DNA from: Arthrobacter sp. ov118 | GTDB taxonomy: Bacteria; Actinomycetota; Actinomycetes; Actinomycetales; Micrococcaceae | Assembly: GCF_900116495.1 (NCBI RefSeq) | Contig: NZ_FPAY01000003.1 | Span: 1 to 64,000, forward strand | Direction of reading: 5' to 3' | DNA: 64,000 bases | Shown here: in pieces, positions 42,123 through 50,000 of the stretch | Position numbering within the stretch: position 1 is the first letter of the stretch | Layout of the letters: the number at the start of each line of letters is the position of its first letter | Position numbers and translations under genes: made by a program | Notes under the pieces: generated by a model | The model's database searches: none | Seen by the model: only the letters and a program-made list of their open reading frames with translations | Told to the model about the DNA's origin: nothing

Positions 42123-43322
42123 ATGGCCGGGCAGCATTACGATGTCCTTGTTATCGGCGGGGGTAACGCCGGCGTTTCCCTAGCAGCGCGCCTTCACCGC
42201 TACGGGGTGAAGGATGTGGCCGTAATGGAGCCCGGGGACCAACACTTCTACCAGCCGCTCTTCTCCCACATCGCTGGCGGGAGGGCGAAACCCTCAGAAG
42301 CCGTCCGGCCCCAGCGCTCCGTCATGCCGCCTGGCGTGGAGTGGATCCGGGACGGCGCGGTGGGCATCGACCCGGCGAGCAACACGGTGTCTATGGCCTC
42401 GGGAGGCCACCTGGGATATGGGCACTTGGTGGTCTGCCCCGGCCTGCAGCTGGACTGGGACAAGATCCCGGGTCTGGCGGGGGCCGTCCAGTCCCCGTCC
42501 GGTGCGTCCCACTATGAATTCAGCCTCGCAGCCAAGGCCTGGACGTTGCTCCGTGGCCTTAAGGCCGGGACCGCCGTTTTCACCATGCCCTCCGGCCCCA
42601 TCAAGTGCGGCGGCGCCTCCCAGAAGCCGATGTACTTGGCCTGCGACTACTGGCGGGAGCAGGGGGTGCTCCATGACATTCGAGTAGTGATGGTGCAGCC
42701 CTCCGCCACCGTATTCGGGGTGCCGGCAGTGGACGACGAGCTGAAGCGCAAGATTGCCGAGTATGGCGTTGAACTACGTCTTGAAAGCGAACTGGTTTCG
42801 GTGGAGGCCGCGGCACAGAACGTCCTGATTCGGGACAATGCAACCGGGTCCACCGAGGAGCTGCACTACGACGTTCTCAACGCCGTCCCGCCGCAGTCGG
42901 CCCCGGACTGGCTCAAGGCCACGGAGTTGCCCGCCCCGGATGACTCCGGAGGATTTGTGGAAGTAGATCCGCAGACCCTCCGGCACGTCCGTTTTGCGAA
43001 CATCTGGTCTTTGGGTGATGCCGCGGCGACCACCAACTCCAAGTCAGGCGGGGCGCTGCGAAAGCAGACGAAGGTCTTGGCCAAGAACCTGGTTGCGGCC
43101 CGGGAGGGAAGGCCCCTGACGGAAAAGTACGACGGGTATTCAGTGTGTCCCTTCACGGTGTCCCGCTCTACGGTTGTCTTCGCCGAGTTCGATGACCACT
43201 ACCGGCCCATGCCTTCTGTCCCAAAGTTGCCAACGTGGAAAGAGAGCCGCGCGTCGTGGGTCGTGGACCGCGATATTTTTCCCCGGGTTTACTGGAACCT
43301 GATCCTTAAGGGCCGCGCTTAG
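42123..43322 (+). CDS. Sulfide:quinone oxidoreductase-like flavoprotein
   Basis: A 399-residue FAD enzyme expected to oxidise sulfide and pass electrons to quinone at the membrane surface. The N-terminal FAD fold is VLVIGGGNAGVSLAARL. Two redox cysteines sit in the expected places: C162 in GPIKCGGASQKPMYLACDYW and C342 in YSVCPFTVSR. FANIWSLGDAAATTNSK is the second FAD motif. There is no long amphipathic tail. AAGGAG precedes the ATG. The likely role is sulfide detoxification or sulfane-sulfur metabolism. Confidence 0.85.
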   Translation: MAGQHYDVLVIGGGNAGVSLAARLHRYGVKDVAVMEPGDQHFYQPLFSHIAGGRAKPSEAVRPQRSVMPPGVEWIRDGAVGIDPASNTVSMASGGHLGYGHLVVCPGLQLDWDKIPGLAGAVQSPSGASHYEFSLAAKAWTLLRGLKAGTAVFTMPSGPIKCGGASQKPMYLACDYWREQGVLHDIRVVMVQPSATVFGVPAVDDELKRKIAEYGVELRLESELVSVEAAAQNVLIRDNATGSTEELHYDVLNAVPPQSAPDWLKATELPAPDDSGGFVEVDPQTLRHVRFANIWSLGDAAATTNSKSGGALRKQTKVLAKNLVAAREGRPLTEKYDGYSVCPFTVSRSTVVFAEFDDHYRPMPSVPKLPTWKESRASWVVDRDIFPRVYWNLILKGRA

Positions 43323-43359
43323 GCCTGCAGGGTCCGCCGCCTTCGAGCTGGGGCGCCGC

Positions 43360-44823
43360 TCAGGTCCCGCAGAACGTCCGGTAGGCGGCGAAGTCTTCCG
43401 GGCCCGCCGCGGCGTAGCGCTCCAGGCCGGGCCGCTCCTCGAAGGGATTGGACACCGCTTCCAGAAGCCTGCCCAGCGGAGTCAGGTCGCCAGCGGTAGC
43501 GGCGGCGAGGGCCTCCTCCACCAGATGGTTGCGGGGAATGTAGATGGGGTTCAGCCCGTCCATGGCGTCCGCGTCCGGGTCCAACGCGCGCCACCGCTCC
43601 GCCCACGCATCGAACGCCGCCATATCGGGAACCATGCCGCGAGCAGGTTCCCGCTGGCCCCGGGCGGCCTTGGCCAGATTCCGGAGGAACGATGTGTAGT
43701 CGACCCGTCCGGCCTGGAGGAGAGCCAGAAGCTCGTCGACGAGAGGCGAGGCGACGTCGTCGTCGGTCTCTTCACGAAGCCCCAGCTTGGCCTTCATGCC
43801 CGCGAACCAGGCGGCGCTGTACTGCGGACGGAACTCACCGAGGGCTTCCACGGCCAGTTCCACGGCCTTGTCCTGGTCACCGTGAAGGAGCGGCAGGAGA
43901 GTTTCGGCGAGCCGGGCAAGGTTCCACTCCGCCACCAGCGGCTGGTTGCGGTAGGCATAGCGCCCGCCCTCATCGATCGAGCTGTAGGAGGCGGCGGGGT
44001 CGAAGGCATCCATGAATGCACACGGGCCGTAGTCAATGGTCTCGCCCGAGATGGTCATGTTGTCGGTGTTCATGACACCGTGGACGAAGCCCACCAGCAT
44101 CCACTGCGCCACCAGCGAGGCCTGGGCGGCTATCACGGCCTCAAGCAGGGCGAGATAGCGGTTGCCCGCCTCCGCCGCCGCCGGGTGGTGACGGCTGATC
44201 GCGTAATCGGCAAGCCTGCGCAACAAGCCGACGTCGCCGGTGGCCCGGGCGTACTGGAAGCTGCCCACGCGCACGTGGCTGCTGGCGACCCGGGTAAGGA
44301 CGGCTCCGGGCTGGACGGTCTCGCGCTGGACCGGGCGCCCCGTCGCCACGACAGCGAGGGACCGCGTGCTGGGGATGCCCAGGGCGTGCATGCCCTCACT
44401 CACGATGTACTCGCGCAGCATCGGACCGACCACTGCCAGGCCGTCGCCATTGCGAGCGAACGGGGTGCGCCCTGAACCCTTGAGGTGGATATCGCGCAGC
44501 TGCCCGTCCGAGTGCGCAATCTCCCCGAGCAACAGGGCGCGGCCGTCGCCCAGACGGGGGGCGTACCAGCCGAACTGATGCCCGGCATACGCCTGCGCCA
44601 CCGGAGTGGCGTCGGCGGGAACGGCGTTGCCGATGAGCAAGAGCAAGCCCTCCGGGCTTCGGAGGAACTCCGGATCGAGGCCGAGGTCGACGGCGAGGGG
44701 TTCGTTGAGCACCAGCAGCTGCGGGTCGGGAGCCTCCTCCGCCCGCCAGGGAATGGCCATCTCCGCGAACTCCCGGGCGAAGCGGCCCTCGAATGTGACG
44801 GTGGAACGGGCGGTGTCACTCAT
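43360..44823 (-). CDS. selO: Protein AMPylase SelO (YdiU/UPF0061)
   Basis: A 487-residue pseudokinase-fold enzyme that transfers AMP to Ser/Thr/Tyr residues of target proteins, linked to oxidative stress in other organisms. Motifs include YAGHQFGWYAPRLGDGRALLLGE, LKGSGRTPFARNGDG and HGVMNTDNMTISGETIDYGPCAFMD with the metal-binding N/D. The C-terminus FCGT keeps the conserved cysteine that is selenocysteine in animals; a plain cysteine codon is used. The ATG has TATTCT 6 nt upstream and no ribosome site. Confidence 0.94.
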   Translation of the reverse strand: MSDTARSTVTFEGRFAREFAEMAIPWRAEEAPDPQLLVLNEPLAVDLGLDPEFLRSPEGLLLLIGNAVPADATPVAQAYAGHQFGWYAPRLGDGRALLLGEIAHSDGQLRDIHLKGSGRTPFARNGDGLAVVGPMLREYIVSEGMHALGIPSTRSLAVVATGRPVQRETVQPGAVLTRVASSHVRVGSFQYARATGDVGLLRRLADYAISRHHPAAAEAGNRYLALLEAVIAAQASLVAQWMLVGFVHGVMNTDNMTISGETIDYGPCAFMDAFDPAASYSSIDEGGRYAYRNQPLVAEWNLARLAETLLPLLHGDQDKAVELAVEALGEFRPQYSAAWFAGMKAKLGLREETDDDVASPLVDELLALLQAGRVDYTSFLRNLAKAARGQREPARGMVPDMAAFDAWAERWRALDPDADAMDGLNPIYIPRNHLVEEALAAATAGDLTPLGRLLEAVSNPFEERPGLERYAAAGPEDFAAYRTFCGT

Positions 44824-44829
44824 CTATCA

Positions 44830-44835
44830 AGAATA
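44830..44835 (-). promoter_or_regulatory. Candidate -10 of leaderless selO
   Basis: TATTCT on the minus strand, 6 nt before the ATG; one of the strongest -10 matches of this group. Confidence 0.5.
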
Positions 44836-44896
44836 GATGGGATCGCTTCGACGGGGGGGTGTTTCACACCGCTTGATAGGTCGGAAAAATCCGGCA

Positions 44897-44902
44897 TATC
44901 AT
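44897..44902 (+). promoter_or_regulatory. Candidate -10 of the leaderless ArsR-type gene
   Basis: TATCAT ends 6 nt before the GTG at 44909. Confidence 0.5.
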
Positions 44903-44908
44903 CGTGGG

Positions 44909-45223
44909 GTGCTTCCCGACCTGTTTGCCGCCCTCGCAAACCCCGCCCGGCGCACCATTCTCGATGAACTGCGTGGCGGACCCAGAACAGCCGGGGACCT
45001 CACGCGGCTGCTAAAACAGAGCCGCAGCGCCGCCTCAGAGCACCTTGCGGTGCTCCGCGAGGCCGGGCTCGTCCGCGAGGAACGGCAAGGGCGGTACCGC
45101 ATCTACCATCTCCAAGCCGCGGGCCTCGCCGAGGTCAGCGGCTGGTTGAAGCACTACGAGCATTACTGGACCCAGCGCCTCGACGCGCTCGCTGACCTTT
45201 TGGACGAGGAGAACCTGCCATGA
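44909..45223 (+). CDS. ArsR-type winged-helix regulator
   Basis: A 104-residue repressor-type protein: PDLFAALANPARRTILDELRGG, then the recognition helix SRSAASEHLAVLREAGLV and wing EERQGRYRIYHL. No metal-binding cysteine is present, so it belongs to the group that pairs with SRPBCC (AHSA1) proteins rather than a metal sensor. It overlaps the next gene by 4 bp (ATGA). Confidence 0.9.
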   Translation: MLPDLFAALANPARRTILDELRGGPRTAGDLTRLLKQSRSAASEHLAVLREAGLVREERQGRYRIYHLQAAGLAEVSGWLKHYEHYWTQRLDALADLLDEENLP

Positions 45224-45633
45224 CCGACAACACCATCCGCCTGAAGCGCCACTTCCCCCACCGCGCCGACGCCGTCTGGGCCGCGCTTACCACTCCCGAG
45301 CTGCTCGCCCGCTGGTGGGCCCCGGGCGACATTGCCCCCACCCCCGGGCACCGCTTCACGATGGACATGGGCTCCTGGGGCCAGCAGCAATGCAAAGTTC
45401 TTACCGTAGAGCCCGGAACCTCGATCAGCTTTCTCTTCGCCGAGGGGTCCCTCGACACCACCATCACGTGGACGCTCGAGGCCGTTGAGGACGGAACGGT
45501 CCTGCACCTCGAGCACGCCGGCTTCCGCCTCGACACTCCCATGGGTGAGCAGGCGTTCCACGGCATGGGCAATGGCTGGCCGGGCGTCCTGTCCCGGATT
45601 GACGGGGTCCTCGCTGGCGCGGACCGTCCCTGA
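45220..45633 (+). CDS. SRPBCC/AHSA1-domain protein
   Basis: A 137-residue START-like ligand-binding protein: IRLKRHFPHRADAVWAALTTPELLARWWAPG is the AHSA1 signature, and the C-terminal helix HGMGNGWPGVLSRIDGVL closes the cavity. It is translationally coupled to the ArsR-type gene; such pairs are widespread, and the ligand is normally unknown. Confidence 0.9.
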   Translation: MTDNTIRLKRHFPHRADAVWAALTTPELLARWWAPGDIAPTPGHRFTMDMGSWGQQQCKVLTVEPGTSISFLFAEGSLDTTITWTLEAVEDGTVLHLEHAGFRLDTPMGEQAFHGMGNGWPGVLSRIDGVLAGADRP

Positions 45634-45805
45634 CCCGCCGCCCCCGGTACTTCCGGTGACCCGCGGAGCCGGACAGCCCAACCCCATTGAAACTGTCGGT
45701 CCCCCGCCATAGTCTCTCTGTGTCTTCATCCCCGAGTCACAAGCATCCCCCGAGACCGGCCGCCGGGCAGCAATGCCTAGGCCGCCACAAAGAGCAGGAG
45801 CCCTC

Positions 45806-46606
45806 ATGCCTACCCCCGAATACTCCAACGGCGCACCATGCTGGATCGACCTCATGACCTCGGATACCGAAAAGGCCAAATCGTTCTACGGCACAGTCTT
45901 CGGCTGGACCTTCCAGACCGGTGATGAAGAAAAATACGGCGGCTACATCACTGCCTGGAAGAACGGAAAGTCCGTCGCCGGCATCATGCAGAAGCAGGCA
46001 GACATGGCGGCGATGCCGGATGTGTGGAGCACCTACCTGCGCTCGGAGGACGCCGCCGCAACGGCCCAGGCTGCCACCGAGCACGGCGGGCAGGTGTACA
46101 TGGGTCCCATGGTGGTGCCGGAGCAGGGCAGCATGGCCATGATCGCCGATGCCAGCGGCGCTGCCGTGGGCGTGTGGCAGCCCGCGGAGATGAAGGGCTT
46201 TGAGCTCGCGGCCGAGGAGGGCGCCCCCGCCTGGCACGAACTCCACACCAAGGACTACGCCGCCGCCGTCAAGTTCTATCAGGACGTGTTCGGCTGGGAC
46301 ACCGACGTCATGAGCGACACCCCGGAGTTCCGGTACACCACGCTCGGCGCCGGACGGGCCGCCAAGGCGGGCATCATGGACGCGTCCGGCTACCTGCCGG
46401 CCGAGGTGCCTTCCCACTGGCAGGTCTATTTCGCCGTCAAGGACACCGATGCCACCATCTCCCAGGCCGTCTCCCTCGGCGCGCAGGTGATCGACGGGCC
46501 GGATGACACACCTTTCGGCCGGATCGCCACGCTGACCGACCCCACGGGCGCGACGTTCAAGATCGTGGCCGACACCGGACAGGGGCAGGCCGCCGCGGAC
46601 GCTTAG
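45806..46606 (+). CDS. Two-domain VOC (glyoxalase-fold) protein
   Basis: A 266-residue protein with two VOC modules: about 5-125 (PCWIDLMTSDTEKAKSFYGTVFGW) and 140-260 (PAWHELHTKDYAAAVKFYQDVFGW). Metal ligands are only partly conserved, so enzyme activity is uncertain; the arrangement is like the actinobacterial 27-kDa antigen Cfp30B family. AGGAG precedes the ATG. Confidence 0.88.
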   Translation: MPTPEYSNGAPCWIDLMTSDTEKAKSFYGTVFGWTFQTGDEEKYGGYITAWKNGKSVAGIMQKQADMAAMPDVWSTYLRSEDAAATAQAATEHGGQVYMGPMVVPEQGSMAMIADASGAAVGVWQPAEMKGFELAAEEGAPAWHELHTKDYAAAVKFYQDVFGWDTDVMSDTPEFRYTTLGAGRAAKAGIMDASGYLPAEVPSHWQVYFAVKDTDATISQAVSLGAQVIDGPDDTPFGRIATLTDPTGATFKIVADTGQGQAAADA

Positions 46607-46648
46607 GCCCAGACGGGTAGACCCAGACGCTTAGGCCAGGACGGGTAG
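46599..46648. repeat. 28-bp tandem duplication covering a stop codon
   Basis: ACGCTTAGGCC with the following GACGGGTAG starts at 46599 and again at 46627, a period of 28 bp. The first copy contains the last codons and stop of the VOC gene. Confidence 0.8.
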
Positions 46649-46694
46649 TCCCGAACGCGGAGCCCGGGAGCCGTCGACGCCCCCTCCCGCATAA

Positions 46695-46712
46695 TTACAA
46701 AATTTGTTGTAA
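46695..46712. promoter_or_regulatory. AT-rich palindrome, operator-like
   Basis: TTACAA, six bases, TTGTAA: perfect 6-bp arms around AATTTG, inside a local AT-rich patch of an otherwise GC-rich region. It lies 328 bp upstream of the nuclease and 88 bp after the VOC gene. Confidence 0.5.
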
Positions 46713-46715
46713 GAA

Positions 46716-46755
46716 ATACCGGCCAGACCCTTCCTCAAGGGCTACTGGCCGGTAT
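46716..46755. terminator. Terminator-like hairpin after the VOC gene
   Basis: ATACCGGCCAG (46716-46726) pairs with CTGGCCGGTAT (46745-46755), and CCCTT with AAGGG inside; followed by TCTGC, a weak U-run. Confidence 0.7.
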
Positions 46756-47040
46756 TCTGCTGTGGAGCGTCCGGTGGAGGCACCCGCGGACACCACTCAC
46801 TTGCATCACCAGTCACCAACGCCCGGGGCTCTCGAGCCGCTCCGGGACGGCTGCGGCGCGTCTCGCTGGGGGGCGTCCCGCCGAATGCACGTTTAGTCCA
46901 TACGTTGTTCATTCACCCCTGTTTGGATGGGCCCGGCACGACTTGACCAGGAGCTCGGGCCGGCCACCGTCCGCTGCACCCGGCGGACACACACTGCACC
47001 CTGCCCTTTACCCGGGGCACCCTAATGAGAGTTAGCGCGA

Positions 47041-50000
47041 ATGAAACTAACACCCTGGAAAACAGTGCTGGGCACAGCGTTGTCGGCGGCGCTCATAGCG
47101 GCTCCGCTGGCGGCCGTGCCCGCCAATGCCGTGGAGGTCTCCCCGGCAGCAAACGGCGCCTCGCCGGTGGTCATCAACGAGGCATACCTCAGCGGCGGCA
47201 GCTCCGGCGCGGCCTTCAAGCACAAGTTCATCGAGCTCTACAACAGCTCCGAGACGGCGGTCTCGCTGGAGGGCTGGTCCCTCCAATACCGCTCCGCCAC
47301 CGGCACGGGAACGCCGAGTTCGGTTGCGGCCCTGAGCGGCAGCATCCCCGCCAAGGGCTACTACCTTCTCCAAGGCGGCAGTAACGGCACAACCGGCGCC
47401 GACCTCCCGGCCGCCGACGCCACCGCCACCGGGTTCAACCCGGGCGGAAGCGGCGGCACGATCGTGCTGGCCAAGCAGGCTGGCGCGATCAGCCCGCTGC
47501 CCACCGGCTCGGTCATCGAACCGGCCAACGTCGCGGACCTGCTCGGGTACGGCACCTCCAACACCTTTGAGACCCAGGCGGCCGCTGCGCCGTCGGGCAA
47601 CACCGACGTCAAGAGCCTGAACCGCAGCAGCGGCGCGGACACGAACAACAACTCCGCGGACGTCACGCTAAACGCAACCATCACGCCAAAGACTGCCAAC
47701 GGTGCGGCCCCCGGCCCGGTTGGTCCTCCCGTCGATCCGGGTCCCGGCACGCCCCCGGCCACCAAGACCATCGCCGAAATCCAGGGCACCGGCGCCGCCA
47801 GCCCACTGGCGGGAGCTTCGGTCACCACGCACGGCTTGGTCACGGCGACCTTCCCCACCGGCGGTTTCGCCGGCTACTACATTCAGACCCCCGGCACAGG
47901 CGGCGATCTCACGCCGGCCAACCACACGGCGTCGGACGCCGTGTTCGTCTACTCGCCGTCCACGGTCGGCACGGTCGAGATCGGCGACTACGTCGAGGCC
48001 ACCGGCGCCGTCAGCGAATTCTTCGGCATGACCCAGCTGACCGTGGCCGCGGCGGCGGATCTGAAGAAGCTCACCGAGGCCGCCCCGGAGGTCAAGGCCA
48101 CCGGCTTCGCGCTCCCGGCGGACGAGGCCTTCCGTGAATCCCTCGAAGGCATGCTGCTCACCCCGCAGGGCCCGGTCACCGTGGCAGATAACTTCTCGCT
48201 GAACCAGTACGGCGAGATCGGCCTCGCCGGCGGCACCACCCCGCTGGTCCAGCCCACCGCCGTCGCGCCGTTCGGCTCTGCGGAGTACACCGCGACCGTC
48301 GCCGCCAATGCCGCCCGCGGCATTAAGCTCGACGACGGCGCCACCACCAACTTCCTCAAGGACGAGGCCACCAAGGCCCAGCCGCTCCCGTACCTCACGA
48401 CGTCGGACCCGGTCCGCGTCGGTTCCCCGGTAACGTTCAAGACCAACGTGGTGCTCAGCTACGCCAACAGCGCCTGGAAGTTCCAGCCGCTGACCCAACT
48501 GACCCCCGCGAACGCTGACAGTGTCCAGCCGGCAGGCTTCGGCGCCACCCGCGTGAATGCCCCGGCGGCGGTGGGCGGGAACCTGAAACTCGCCTCGTTC
48601 AACGTGCTCAACTATTTCCCCACCACCGGTGACCAGGTCGCCGGCTGCACGTTCTACCCGGACCGTGACGGCAACCCCATCACCGTCAAGGGCGGCTGCG
48701 ACGTCCGCGGCGCGGCGAACGCGGAGAACTTTAAGCGGCAGCAGGAGAAGATCGTCGCCGCCATCTCCAAGTCCGGCGCCGACGTCGTCACCCTGATGGA
48801 GGTCGAAAACTCGGCCCAATTCGGCAAGAACCGCGACGACGCCCTCGCCAAGCTGGTGGAGGCCCTCAACATCGCGACGCCCGGGATCTGGGACTACGTC
48901 CGCACGCCTGCGAACGCGCCCCCACTGGCCGACGAGGACATGATCCGCACCGCGTTCATTTTCAAGAAGGCCACGGCGGAGCCGATCGGCGAATCGATCA
49001 TCCACAACGACACCGTGGCGTTCGCCAGCGCCCGCAAGCCGATGGCCCAGGTCTTCAAGCCGGTAGGCGCCGCCGATGACAAAAAGTTCATCGCCATCGC
49101 CAACCACTTCAAGTCCAAGGGCTCCGCTGCCACGCCGGAGGACACCGACAAGGGCCAGGGCGCTTCAAACCTCGCCCGCACCGCCCAGGCCAAGTCGTTG
49201 CTGGCGTTCTCCGACGAGCTGCAGAAGTCCAAGGGCACCGACAAGGTTTTCCTGATCGGTGACTTCAACTCCTACGCCAAGGAGGACCCCATCAACGTCC
49301 TCACCGGCGCCGGATACGTCAACCAGGACGAAAAGGCCAAGAACGCAGACGGTTCCGCCAAGCACTCCTACCTCTTCGGCGGCCTGGTGGGCTCGCTGGA
49401 CCACATCCTCGCCTCCCCTGCAGCGAACGCCGCGGTCACCGGCGCCGACATCTGGAACATCAACTCGGTGGAATCCGTGGCGCTGGAGTACAGCCGCTAC
49501 AACAACAACGTCACCGACTACTACGTTGCGGACCAGTTCCGGGCGAGCGACCACGATCCGGTGATTGTGGGGCTGGATCTTCCCGCCACACCGGCAAGCG
49601 TTGAGCTGAACTTCCTGGGCATCAACGACTTCCACGGCCGCATCGATTCCAACACGGTGTTCTTCGCCGGAACCATCGAGAAGCTCCGCGCCGCTGCCGC
49701 CCCGGGCGCCACGGCGTTCATCTCGGCCGGCGACAACATCGGCGCATCGCTGTTCGCCTCGGCTATCGCCAAGGACCAGCCGACCATCGATGTCCTGAAC
49801 GCCTTGGACTTGCGGACCTCCGCGGTGGGCAACCACGAGTTCGACGGCGGCTGGGCGGACCTGCGGGACCGGGTCACCGCCGGCGGGGCCAACGCGAAAT
49901 TCCCGTACCTGGGCGCCAATGTCTACGCCAAGGGCACCACCACCCCTGTCCTGCCGGGGTACACGGTCCTGGACATGAACGGCGTCAAGGTCGCCGTAAT

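Larger units (their letters stand above)
46607..47040. other. 434-bp non-coding region before the secreted nuclease
   Basis: It holds the end of the 28-bp duplication, an AT-rich palindrome (46695-46712), a terminator-like hairpin (46716-46755) and, nearest the nuclease, GAGAG at 47027-47031 as ribosome site. GTTTAG, GTTCAT and GTTTGG occur between 46891 and 46926 but not in 11-bp register. No gene is seen. Confidence 0.55.

Noticed and set aside
41643..43322. Integrated element at tRNA-Ser(UGA)
   Set aside because: No integrase, and I see no copy of the tRNA 3' end downstream that would mark the other border.
43360..43380. Selenocysteine in SelO
   Set aside because: The C-terminal residue is encoded by an ordinary cysteine codon, and no in-frame TGA is involved.
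46891..46930. PHO box upstream of the secreted nuclease
   Set aside because: GTTTAG, GTTCAT and GTTTGG are present but spaced 16 and 14 bp, not 11. A phosphate link for the nuclease therefore remains a guess from its function.
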